Source of the DNA: DASUPK01 sp036505735
Lineage (GTDB): Bacteria; Actinomycetota; Thermoleophilia; Solirubrobacterales; 70-9
Assembly: GCA_036505735.1 (NCBI GenBank)
Contig: DASXSZ010000081.1
Span: 1-8,967, forward strand
DNA: 8,967 nucleotides
Direction of reading: 5' to 3'
This document shows, piece after piece, positions 1 to 7,756 of this stretch. Position 1 is the stretch's first letter. Every line of letters begins with the position of its first letter. The notes under the pieces are model-generated. The model saw only the letters and a program-made list of their open reading frames with translations. It did not search any database and was not told where the DNA came from. Made by a program: the position numbers and the translations under genes.

Positions 1-140
1 ATCACGACCTCGGCAAGGCGCGCCAGCGCCCCCATCCAGGCTGGCGCGAGCAGGGCTCGCAGGTGGTAGGCGCCTAGGCCGAGAGCGGTCGCGATCACCG
101 CCAGCTCCGCCGCGCCGAGCAGGTACCGGCTCGTACTCAT
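1..140 (-). CDS. Membrane protein of unknown function, N-terminal fragment (runs off the left edge)
   Basis: Reading leftward from an ATG at 140, the frame stays open to the window edge and gives 46 residues beginning MSTSRYLLGAAELAVIATAL. After a short polar start (MSTSRY), residues 7-25 are almost all Leu, Ala, Gly, Val and Ile, as in a first transmembrane helix, followed by a short basic stretch and a second apolar run, so a multi-pass membrane protein is likely. It lies downstream of the ftsB-like gene, behind a hairpin with a T-run, only about 11 bases from the end of that run. I see no clear Shine-Dalgarno sequence. In mycobacteria this position holds a DUF501 gene, which this sequence does not resemble. 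The family cannot be named from the part visible; the start codon is a best guess. Confidence 0.6.
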   Translation of the reverse strand, partial: MSTSRYLLGAAELAVIATALGLGAYHLRALLAPAWMGALARLAEVV

Positions 141-155
141 CGGCTCAAGTCACAC

Positions 156-183
156 AAAAACGCGCGGCCTGATGGCCTGCGCG
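156..183 (-). terminator. Candidate intrinsic terminator after the ftsB-like gene
   Basis: On the minus strand CGCGC-A-GGCC, a loop ATCA, then GGCC-GCGCG form a 9-bp GC stem with one bulged A, followed at once by TTTTT and then GTGTG. This is the form of a Rho-independent terminator. It sits 52 bases past the ftsB-like stop codon and just before the next gene's ATG, so it should separate the two. It could also act in the leader of the downstream gene if that gene is transcribed from the TATGAT element at 194-199. Confidence 0.6.
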
Positions 184-193
184 CAGGCGCGGA

Positions 194-199
194 ATCATA
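194..199 (-). promoter_or_regulatory. Possible -10 element for the membrane-protein gene at the left edge
   Basis: TATGAT on the minus strand matches the sigma-70 -10 consensus at 5 of 6 bases and stands out in very GC-rich surroundings. The upstream hexamer at an 18-base spacing is GCGACC, a poor -35. Transcription would begin near 187, so the GC hairpin and T-run at 156-183 would form the start of the message for the gene beginning at 140. Confidence 0.3.
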
Positions 200-234
200 T
201 CCGGGCACTAAAGGGCAGGTCGCTTAAGCGCAGA

Positions 235-582
235 TCAGTCGCCCAGGCGGTGCACGACGTAGGCGTGCTCGCCCGGCCGCACCATGCCGAGGCGGCGCGC
301 CTCCCGCTCCAGCGTGGCGGGGCTCGAGGCCTCCCGCAGCTGCCGGGTCAGCTCGATCTTCTCCTGCTTGAGCTGCGCGAGCTGCGATTCGCTCGACTTT
401 GAGCCCTGCCAGGCCTCCAGCAGGTTCACCAGCGGGTTGAGATAGGAGACCATCACCCCGAAGAGGACGAGGACCAGGGCGATTCGGCCGACCCGGTCCC
501 AGCGGATCCGGCTCGGCCCGACCCGGCGCCTGACGCGGCGCCGCGGGGCCCGCCTCGGGGCGGCATATGCCCTGCTGCTCAT
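235..582 (-). CDS. ftsB: Septum formation initiator family protein (FtsB/DivIC-like)
   Basis: A 115-residue bitopic membrane protein of the FtsB/DivIC family, which acts in the divisome with FtsL and FtsQ/DivIB at mid-cell. Residues 1-31 are very basic (many Arg), as for a cytoplasmic tail. Residues 32-51 form one membrane helix. Residues 55-86 are a Leu/Gln/Glu-rich coiled coil (SQLAQLKQEKIELTRQLRE), and residues 91-105 (LEREARRLGMVRPGE) match the short conserved element that ends these proteins. Length and order are typical. The ATG at 582 was chosen because the extra 17 residues from an ATG at 633 are Gly/Ala-rich and unlike the family; neither start has a good ribosome site. It normally follows eno directly in actinobacteria, but here a gene on the other strand lies between them, so it probably has its own promoter in 583-687; I could not identify one. 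The family call is firm; the symbol is by analogy. Confidence 0.85.
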   Translation of the reverse strand: MSSRAYAAPRRAPRRRVRRRVGPSRIRWDRVGRIALVLVLFGVMVSYLNPLVNLLEAWQGSKSSESQLAQLKQEKIELTRQLREASSPATLEREARRLGMVRPGEHAYVVHRLGD

Positions 583-621
583 GCCTACCGCTTCGCCGCC
601 CGACCCCCCATTCCTGGCGGC

Positions 622-650
622 TTGCAGCGCCATACGACATCGCGGATACT
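622..650 (+). promoter_or_regulatory. Candidate sigma-70-type promoter of the ABM-domain gene
   Basis: TTGCAG (622-627) and GATACT (645-650) are separated by exactly 17 bases. They keep the key TTG of the -35 and the A, TA and final T of the -10. Initiation near 657 would give a leader of about 31 bases containing the purine-rich ribosome site at 676-683. The element lies between the divergent ftsB-like gene and the ABM-domain gene. Confidence 0.4.
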
Positions 651-675
651 CGCCTCAACCACGCAGGCGACGGGA

Positions 676-683
676 AGAGGGAG
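676..683 (+). promoter_or_regulatory. Ribosome binding site fixing the ABM gene start
   Basis: AGAGGGAG lies 4 bases before the ATG at 688. This marks that ATG, not the in-frame ATG at 622, as the start; the residues in between (MQRHTTSRIL...) also look unlike the family. Confidence 0.6.
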
Positions 684-687
684 CGAG

Positions 688-980
688 ATGAGCGAGGTTT
701 ACTCGAGCGGTTCCTGGAAGGCGAAGGAGGGCGAGGAGAAGGAGTTCGTCGAGGCCTGGACGGAATTCGCCCGCTGGCTGAGCACGATGCCGGGGGCCGG
801 TCCGGCGCGGCTGACCGAGGACATGAGCGAGCCCGGGCGATACCTGAGCTTCGCGCCATGGGAGAGCGCCGAGGCGATGCAGGCCTGGAAGAGCGACCCG
901 GCGTTCAAGGAGTACATGGGGCCGGTGCAGGAGCACGTGGCCGAGTTCACCCCGAGCGAGTGGAAGCTGGTGGCCCAGTC

Positions 981-984
<4 letters not shown>
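688..984 (+). CDS. Antibiotic biosynthesis monooxygenase (ABM)-like small protein
   Basis: A 98-residue single-domain protein with the look of the ABM / dimeric alpha-beta barrel superfamily. An opening beta strand (VYSSGSWKAKEG, 4-15) leads to a helix with the EFVEAWTEFARWL pattern (19-31). A strand follows (RYLSFAPWES, 51-60), then a second helix (AEAMQAWKSDPAFKEYM, 61-77), with a closing strand near the C-terminus. The 'W.S.EAM.AWK..P.F' pattern is typical of these proteins. Members include quinol and heme-degrading monooxygenases, but many have no known substrate, and no specific catalytic residue can be assigned here. A good Shine-Dalgarno sequence and a plausible promoter precede it. 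It is transcribed against eno and its TAG stop shares the four bases CTAG with eno's stop. It interrupts the usual eno-ftsB adjacency, so it is probably a lineage-specific insertion. The fold call is fairly sure; the function is unknown. Confidence 0.75.
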
Positions 985-2300
<1,316 letters not shown>

Positions 2301-2320
2301 CAGTGCACCAATCGGGAACG

Positions 2321-3007
2321 CTAATCGACCAGTCTCTTGGTCGCCTGCCGCAGCGCCAGCTCCGGGTCGACCCCGAGCCGGCGGGACATCGCGACCGCCT
2401 CGAGCAGGAGATCGCCGATCAGCTGCTCGGCGTCGGCCCGCGTCTCGGGATCGGATCGGGGGCCGCCCGGCTTGGCGCCCGAGGAAGCTCCCTCCGGATC
2501 GACCCGCCGCATCACCTTGCGGGCGTAGAGCAGCGCGGGGAGGTTCTCCGGTAGCCCCTCGAGCGGTTCGCTCTCGCCCCCGGCCTCGACCTCGCGCTTG
2601 ATCTCCTCCCACTGGGCGAGCACCTGGCCCGCCGTCTCCAGGTCGCGATCGCCGTAGACGTGCGGGTGGCGCCGGATGAGCTTCGCCGCGCATGACTCGG
2701 CCACCGCGGCGAGGTCCCCCTCGCCGCGCTCCTCGAGCAGGAGCGAGAGGAAGAGCACCTGGAAGAGGACGTCCCCGAGCTCGTCGACCATCGCCTCCGC
2801 GTCGCCGCGGTTCGCGGCGTCAGCGAGCTCGTAGGCCTCCTCGACGGTGTGGGGCACGATCGAGCGCGCGTCCTGCTCCCGGTCCCAGGGACACTCGCGG
2901 CGCAGGCGCCGGGTGACCTCATCGAGGTGGCGGAGTGCTTCGAGGTAGCGCGGCGTCGCTATGGGTCCGCTAGGGGCCGCCGAGGCTCTGCAGTCCCTGG
3001 ATCCCAT
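2321..3007 (-). CDS. mazG: MazG family nucleoside triphosphate pyrophosphohydrolase
   Basis: MazG enzymes hydrolyse NTPs and dNTPs to monophosphates and pyrophosphate, cleaning damaged nucleotides from the pool. This protein is 228 residues. The first MazG domain (about 20-115) is intact: LRRECPWDREQD (35-46), then HTVEEAYEL with Glu56, Glu57 and Glu60, then DELGDVLFQVLF with Glu76 and Asp79, the metal-binding EExxE...ExxD set, followed by KLIRRHPHVYGD. The second domain, complete in the 263-residue E. coli protein, is reduced. LPALLYARKVMRR and IGDLLLEAVAMSRRLGVDPELALR remain, but the acidic helix between them is replaced by a Gly/Ser/Pro-rich linker, and the C-terminal arm is short. ATG at 3007 is the only usual start before the conserved part and makes a 38-base overlap with the upstream surA-like gene; no Shine-Dalgarno sequence is seen, so coupled translation is likely. 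The family is certain; the exact start is less so. Confidence 0.93.
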   Translation of the reverse strand: MGSRDCRASAAPSGPIATPRYLEALRHLDEVTRRLRRECPWDREQDARSIVPHTVEEAYELADAANRGDAEAMVDELGDVLFQVLFLSLLLEERGEGDLAAVAESCAAKLIRRHPHVYGDRDLETAGQVLAQWEEIKREVEAGGESEPLEGLPENLPALLYARKVMRRVDPEGASSGAKPGGPRSDPETRADAEQLIGDLLLEAVAMSRRLGVDPELALRQATKRLVD

Positions 3008-4346
3008 TCGGCGCCGCGCTCGTGCCCGATCCGGCGGGGTGCGGACCCTGCGGGGCCCCCGCGGAGGTGGTGACGAAAGGCGTGAACGATCCCGGCTCGC
3101 CCGGGGTCGGCCCGGAGCCCGTGCACTGCAGCTGGCCGCTCGTGCCGCCCTGCGCCGCCGAGCTCTCCTGGCAGCTGGCGAACACGGGGGCCGGGCAGCC
3201 CTGGCTCTGGCCCCCGGTCTGCGCGGGAGCGAGCTTGGCGGGATCGCACGTCGGCCCACCGCCGTTGAAGTTGTCGCAGCCGCTGACCAGGTAATCGCCC
3301 GCGCACTGGGTCAGGCTGGTCCAGTAGTCGCGGAAGTCGGTGCCGAAGGCCGAGAGCGCGTCCTGCTGCTTCTGGGACCTGATCTGCTGCTTGATCTGGT
3401 CCCTGAGCCTCGCCGGCGCCCCGCCGGTCGTCGAACTGACGGTGTCATCGAGCCCCTGGAGCTTCGCGGGCGTGATCGACTCGACCTCGAACACGAAGTT
3501 GCCGGTCGAGGTGGGGACCGGACCCTTGAGCTGGCCCACGGGCGCCTCGAAGATGTCGCCGTCGAGCGGCTGCTGGAAGGAGCCCCGGACGACGTCGCTG
3601 CGGAGCCCGCCCTTGGCCTTCGAGGTCGGATCGGTCGAGTACTGAGCCGCGACCTTCTTCCAGTTCGCCGCCGAGTCGTCCGTACGGAGCGCCTGGTAGG
3701 CGAGGTCGATCTGGTGGGCGTCCTTGTTCTGGACGATCCGGATCGTGCGCCTCTCCGGCTGGGTGAACTGGCTCTTGTTGGCGTCGTAGTAGGCCTGGGC
3801 GTCGCTGTCGGACGGGGTGCCGACGCTGCTGTTGATGTTGTCCTGGATCTTGTTCTGGATCAGCTGCAGCTTGGCCCGCTCGACGACGTCGGCCTCGGTC
3901 AGGCCCGCCTGGTCTCGCGCCTTCTCGTACTCGGCCTGGGTCTTGAACTGGGACTTGATCTGCTGCAGCGACTGGTTGATCTGGGTGTCGGTGAAGGTGA
4001 GACCCTGCCTCTGCCCCTCACCGACGATCCAGGCGATCTGGAGCGCGCTCTGCATCCCCTGGTCCTTGAGCTGCTTGTACTGCGGATCGCTCGGCTGGGG
4101 GACCGACTGCAGGCCGTTCTGCTTCGCCGTCTGCAGCAGGAAGCGGTTGAAGTTCGCCTTGCTGATGTGGCCGCTGTCGACCAGGCCCGGCACGTCGATG
4201 CTGCTGTCGTCGATCACGGCCACGTCGTCGGACGGCACGTTCGGGTGGCCGACGCCGACGGCGACACCGACGATCACGACCATTGCGACCAGCGCGACTC
4301 CGAAGATGATCGCGAGGTTCCGCTTGGAGACGAATCCGCGGTTCAC
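2970..4346 (-). CDS. SurA/PrsA-like membrane-anchored foldase (parvulin-type domain, probably chaperone only)
   Basis: A 458-residue extracytoplasmic folding factor. A basic start (MNRGFVSKRN) and a single apolar segment (11-33) act as a signal anchor; there is no lipobox Cys, unlike PrsA. Residues 55-190 are a Gln/Lys-rich helical SurA-N-type chaperone region. Residues 196-294 follow the parvulin pattern (NWKKVAAQYSTDPTSKAKGGLRSDV, then FEAPVGQLKGPVPTSTGNFVFEV). The histidines usual in active parvulins, in the first 'HIL' strand and the last 'GYHII' strand, read TIRIV and GNFVFEV, so isomerase activity is doubtful. Residues 345-458 form a Gly/Ser/Pro-rich tail holding all six cysteines (348, 357, 367, 384, 392, 408), which may form disulfides. 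The start is GTG with no Shine-Dalgarno sequence but a TATGCT nine bases upstream, suggesting a leaderless message. It lies 45 bases after mfd and overlaps mazG. Confidence 0.85.
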   Translation of the reverse strand: MNRGFVSKRNLAIIFGVALVAMVVIVGVAVGVGHPNVPSDDVAVIDDSSIDVPGLVDSGHISKANFNRFLLQTAKQNGLQSVPQPSDPQYKQLKDQGMQSALQIAWIVGEGQRQGLTFTDTQINQSLQQIKSQFKTQAEYEKARDQAGLTEADVVERAKLQLIQNKIQDNINSSVGTPSDSDAQAYYDANKSQFTQPERRTIRIVQNKDAHQIDLAYQALRTDDSAANWKKVAAQYSTDPTSKAKGGLRSDVVRGSFQQPLDGDIFEAPVGQLKGPVPTSTGNFVFEVESITPAKLQGLDDTVSSTTGGAPARLRDQIKQQIRSQKQQDALSAFGTDFRDYWTSLTQCAGDYLVSGCDNFNGGGPTCDPAKLAPAQTGGQSQGCPAPVFASCQESSAAQGGTSGQLQCTGSGPTPGEPGSFTPFVTTSAGAPQGPHPAGSGTSAAPNGIQGLQSLGGP

Positions 4347-4355
4347 AGGGGCGGC

Positions 4356-4361
4356 AGCATA
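4356..4361 (-). promoter_or_regulatory. Candidate -10 element for a leaderless surA-like transcript
   Basis: TATGCT on the minus strand fits the TANNNT form common in actinobacteria. Nine bases separate it from the GTG start at 4346, so transcription would begin at or within about three bases of the start codon. No Shine-Dalgarno sequence is present, which agrees with a leaderless start. No good -35 is visible. A five-codon frame (ATG at 4360, MLPPL, TGA) overlaps the GTG as GTGA; this may be chance. Confidence 0.4.
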
Positions 4362-4372
4362 ACCGGACGCCC

Positions 4373-4388
4373 CTAAGTCGGTTCTAAG
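4373..4388. repeat. CTAAG direct repeat upstream of the surA-like gene
   Basis: CTAAG occurs at 4373-4377 and 4384-4388, 11 bases apart (one helical turn), just upstream of the candidate -10 at 4356-4361 and inside the short mfd-surA gap. The spacing would suit binding on one face of the DNA, but each unit is only 5 bases, so the case is weak. Confidence 0.2.
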
Positions 4389-4391
4389 GGC

Positions 4392-7300
4392 CTAGGGCCC
4401 GGCGGCTGCGGGGGTGGCGGCTACCGCGGCCGCCCCGAGACCGTCGGCCAGGGCGAGCAGCGCGCCCAGCCGCGCGCCCGCATCCTCAGGCACGGGCACG
4501 GCGATCGTGCGCTCGCGCCACTGGTAGATGGCCTCGGGGACGCGTTCGTTGAGGGCGCCGACGCGCTCCGAGTCGAGCTCGATCGGCGAGACCCGCAGGC
4601 GGCCGGCGCGGAACTCCACCGAGCGCGCGCCGGCGTCGCCCAGGGCGATCCGGGCACGCTGCAGGTCGAGCAGGTTGGCGACCGACTCCGGGAGCGCCCC
4701 GAAGCGGTCCTCGAGCTCCTCGTGGAGGGCGCGCAGCTCGCCCGGCTCCCGGGCGGCGGCCACCCGGCGGTGGACGTCGATCTTGGCCGCCTCGAAGGGG
4801 ATGTAGTCGACCGGCATGTAGGCGTCGACGTCGACGTCGATGCGCACCGGCTCGCGGGGTTCGACGGGTAGCTCCTCCACCCCGGCACGAAGCTCCTCGG
4901 CCGCGTCCTCAAGCATCTGGCAGTAGAGCTCGAAGCCCACCGCCGCGACGTGCCCGGACTGTTCATCGCCCAGCAGGTTGCCGGCGCCGCGGATCTCCAG
5001 GTCGCGCATCGCCACCCGGAAGCCGGAGCCGAGCTCGGTGTTGTCGGAGAGGGTCGCGAGCCGGGCGGCTGCCTCGGGAGTGAGGGACTCGGCCGACGGA
5101 TAGAGCAAGTAGGCGAAGGCGCGCTCGCGACTCCGCCCGACGCGCCCGCGGATCTGGTACGCCTGCGCCAGTCCGAGCTGGTCCGCCCTCTCGACCAGCA
5201 GCGTGTTCGCGCTTGGGATGTCGAGCCCGGACTCGATGATCGTGGTCGCGACCAGGCAGTCGTGCTCCCCACAGACGAAGGCGAGCATGGTCGCCTCGAG
5301 CTCCAGCTCGTCCATCTGACCGTGCGCCTCGGCGAAGCGGACTCCTGGGCAGAGAGCCCGGAGGCGCTCGGCGGTCTCGTGGAGCGAGTCGATCCGGTTG
5401 TGAAGGAAGAAGACCTGGCCGCCTCGCTCCTTCTCGCGGTCGATGGCGCGCCGGACCAGGTCCTCGTCGTAGGGACCGACGTGGGTGCGCACCGGCTTCC
5501 GCCCCTCGGGCGGCGTCTCGATCACCGAGATGTCACGGAGGCCCGCCAGGGACATCTGGAGGGTCCGCGGGATCGGTGTCGCTGAGAGGGAGAGGACGTC
5601 GACCTTGAGCTTGAGCTGGCGGAGCAGCTCCTTCTGGCGGACGCCGAATCGCTGCTCCTCGTCCACGATCAGCAGCCCGAGGTCCTTGCCGCGGACGTCC
5701 CGGGAGAGCAGCCGGTGGGTGCCGATCAGGACGTCGACCCGGCCCTCGCGGAAGCGCTCCAGGACCTCCCTGACCTCGGCCGGCTTCCGCAGCCGGGAGA
5801 CCATCTCGATGATGAAGGCGGTCTCGGCGAAGCGCTCCCGGAAGATCCCGAAGTGCTGCTGGGCGAGGATCGTGGTCGGCACCAGCATCATCACCTGCTT
5901 GCCGTCGGCGACCGCCTTGTGCGCGGAGCGCAGCGCGATCTCGGTCTTGCCGTAACCCACGTCGCCGCAGATCAGACGGTCCATCGGCCGCTCGGACTCC
6001 ATGTCGGCCTTGACGGCGTCGATCGCGTCCATCTGGTCGGCCGTCTCCCGATAGGGGAACGCCGCCTCGAAGCTGAGCTGCATGTCGCCGTCCGGAGCGA
6101 AGGCGTGGCCCTTGCGGACCTGGCGCTCGGCGTAGAGGTTGATCAGCTCGCCCGCCATCGCGTGCGCGGCGCGCCGCGCCCGCGACTTCATGTTCTGCCA
6201 GCGCTTGCCGCCGAGCGGACTGAGCTGGGGCTCGTCGCCGTCGGCGCCGACGTAGCGGCTGATCCGGGCGAGCTGGTCGGTCGGAGCGAAGACCCGGTCG
6301 CCCCCGCGGTAGGAGAGCTCCAGGTAGTCGCGGGTGACGCCGGCCAGCGTCTTGGTGTCGAAGCCGGAGAAGCGCGCCACGCCGTGGTCCTCGTGCACCA
6401 CGTAGTCGCCGACGCGCAGCTCGATCGCCGCGGCCAGCCGCGCCCGGGCGGAGACCGGCGCCGCGGCGCGGCGGCGATGGACCAGGCGGCGCTGGGGGAT
6501 CACGGCGAGCTGCAACTCGGGCGCCAGGAAGCCCTCCCGGAGCCGCGCCTCCGCGAAGCTCACGCCGGGCTCCTCAGGCGGCGTGTCCGCGAGGAACGGG
6601 ACGTCGAGGCGGCTCAGGTTGAAGCGGGCCCGCTCGGCCTCCCCCCTGCCCTCGAAGGAGACCACCGTCCGGTATCCGGACCGGGTCAGCTTCTCGAGCT
6701 CGGCCTCCGCCTCGCCCAGCGTCCGGGAGGGGAACTCGGCCCGCTGGGCCCTGAACGAGTGCTCCTGCCCGGCGTCGGCGCCCAGCGAGAGCCCCGCCCG
6801 GGCCTGAAGCGGTCCGGCCACGTCCACGTAGAACCTCCGGGCGTCCCCCTCGTGGATCGTCGCGGTTACGTCCTCCCAGTGGTCGTGCAGCGCCCCGGGG
6901 ATCTCCTGGGCGGCCGCGATCACGACGAGGGCCTCGGCGGGCACCAGGTCCAGGGCGGCCAGGAAGCTCGACAAAACGGGTCGCGCCTCGCCTTCGGCTG
7001 CGGCGCGCCCTCGCATCCCGACAACATCACGGTGCTCGGCGGAGAGCTCGGCCGCCGGCGCGAGCTCGACGCGCTCGGCGTCCCCGAGGGAGCGCTGGGT
7101 GAAGACCGAGAAGCGCCGCATCGAGTCGATCTCGTCGCCGAATAGCTCGACGCGAATCGCCTGCTCCTCGGTGGCGGGATAGACGTCGAGGATGCCTCCG
7201 CGCACTGCGAACTGGCCACGCTCCTCGACCTGGTCGGTCCGCTCGTAGCCCGCATCCGCGAGCAGGAGCGTCACGTCGTCGAGGTCGACGCTCTCGCCGC

Positions 7301-7739
7301 GGTGCAGCGCCAGCGTCTCCGGCCGCAGCTTGGGATCGGGCACCTTCTCGGCAAGGGCGATCGCGCTGGCCACCACGACCGCGGTCGGGTCGGAGAGGGC
7401 GTTGAGCGCGCCGATTCGGAGGCCGGCCAGGTGAGGCGGTGGATCGAGATGGGACTCGAAGGTCGTGCCGCGTGACGGGTAGATGCGGACCGCGCGCGGC
7501 GCCAGGAAAGCCTTCAGATCGCCGGCCAGGTCACGCGCCGAGCGATCGTCCGCCGCGACCACCACGATCGGCCCCGGGGCGGCGCCGTCCCCACCGTCGA
7601 AGAGCGCGGCAAGCAGGTAAGGCCGCAGAGCGGCCGAGACGTACGCGTCCACGATGCCCTCGGATGCGCCCAGGGCGCCGCGGAGCGCGCGCAGGCGCTC
7701 GTTCTGGTTAGCGATCTCGAGTAGGGGTCTCAGGGACAT
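4392..7739 (-). CDS. mfd: Transcription-repair coupling factor Mfd
   Basis: Mfd removes RNA polymerase stalled at DNA lesions and recruits UvrA to start nucleotide excision repair. From the ATG at 7739 it is 1115 residues, near the usual 1150. Residues about 1-330 are the UvrB-like N-terminal part, including the GQFAVRGGILDVYP stretch and the following ELFGDEIDSMRRFS. About 430-505 is the RNA-polymerase-interacting CarD/RID domain (VGDYVVHEDHGVARFSG). The SF2 translocase follows: Walker A GDVGYGKT (592-599), DEEQ (693-696), SATPIPRTL (719-727), ATTIIESGLDIP (831-842), QIRGRVGRS (862-870), and the RecG-like MRDLEIRGAGNLLG stretch (911-924). A C-terminal TRCF domain ends it. All key motifs are intact. 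An in-frame TTG at 7757 would add six residues and is discussed with the hairpin before it. Residues near 240-260 are coded by a palindromic GC-rich segment and look unlike the family. No terminator separates it from the next gene. Confidence 0.97.
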   Translation of the reverse strand: MSLRPLLEIANQNERLRALRGALGASEGIVDAYVSAALRPYLLAALFDGGDGAAPGPIVVVAADDRSARDLAGDLKAFLAPRAVRIYPSRGTTFESHLDPPPHLAGLRIGALNALSDPTAVVVASAIALAEKVPDPKLRPETLALHRGESVDLDDVTLLLADAGYERTDQVEERGQFAVRGGILDVYPATEEQAIRVELFGDEIDSMRRFSVFTQRSLGDAERVELAPAAELSAEHRDVVGMRGRAAAEGEARPVLSSFLAALDLVPAEALVVIAAAQEIPGALHDHWEDVTATIHEGDARRFYVDVAGPLQARAGLSLGADAGQEHSFRAQRAEFPSRTLGEAEAELEKLTRSGYRTVVSFEGRGEAERARFNLSRLDVPFLADTPPEEPGVSFAEARLREGFLAPELQLAVIPQRRLVHRRRAAAPVSARARLAAAIELRVGDYVVHEDHGVARFSGFDTKTLAGVTRDYLELSYRGGDRVFAPTDQLARISRYVGADGDEPQLSPLGGKRWQNMKSRARRAAHAMAGELINLYAERQVRKGHAFAPDGDMQLSFEAAFPYRETADQMDAIDAVKADMESERPMDRLICGDVGYGKTEIALRSAHKAVADGKQVMMLVPTTILAQQHFGIFRERFAETAFIIEMVSRLRKPAEVREVLERFREGRVDVLIGTHRLLSRDVRGKDLGLLIVDEEQRFGVRQKELLRQLKLKVDVLSLSATPIPRTLQMSLAGLRDISVIETPPEGRKPVRTHVGPYDEDLVRRAIDREKERGGQVFFLHNRIDSLHETAERLRALCPGVRFAEAHGQMDELELEATMLAFVCGEHDCLVATTIIESGLDIPSANTLLVERADQLGLAQAYQIRGRVGRSRERAFAYLLYPSAESLTPEAAARLATLSDNTELGSGFRVAMRDLEIRGAGNLLGDEQSGHVAAVGFELYCQMLEDAAEELRAGVEELPVEPREPVRIDVDVDAYMPVDYIPFEAAKIDVHRRVAAAREPGELRALHEELEDRFGALPESVANLLDLQRARIALGDAGARSVEFRAGRLRVSPIELDSERVGALNERVPEAIYQWRERTIAVPVPEDAGARLGALLALADGLGAAAVAATPAAAGP
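6982..7007. repeat. Interrupted palindrome within mfd
   Basis: CGCGCC (6982-6987) pairs with GGCGCG (7002-7007); inside, GCC-TTC-GGC (6990-6998) makes a second short stem. The block is flanked by CGACAAAA (6969-6976) and CGACAACA (7019-7026), a 7-of-8 match. It codes for Gly/Ala/Arg/Glu-rich residues in the N-terminal part of Mfd, where this protein seems shorter than its relatives. It resembles a REP-type palindrome, but the 50-base period between the flanking matches would not preserve reading frame in a simple insertion. Confidence 0.4.
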
Positions 7740-7756
7740 GTCAATCGGGCACGACA

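Noticed and set aside
2301..2693. N-terminal extension of enolase by 131 residues
   Set aside because: The extension is the mazG region in another frame; enolase homology begins at the ATG at 2300.
2961..4376. A 471-residue open frame on the plus strand
   Set aside because: It is the antisense of the foldase gene, which has a membrane segment, domain order and plausible start; the shadow has none.
4388..4400. GGGCC-TAG-GGCCC hairpin at the mfd stop as a terminator
   Set aside because: Short stem with a 3-base loop and no T-run; it spans the stop codon itself.
5715..7145. A 476-residue open frame on the plus strand
   Set aside because: It lies wholly opposite mfd, whose helicase motifs are complete; composition is that of a shadow frame.
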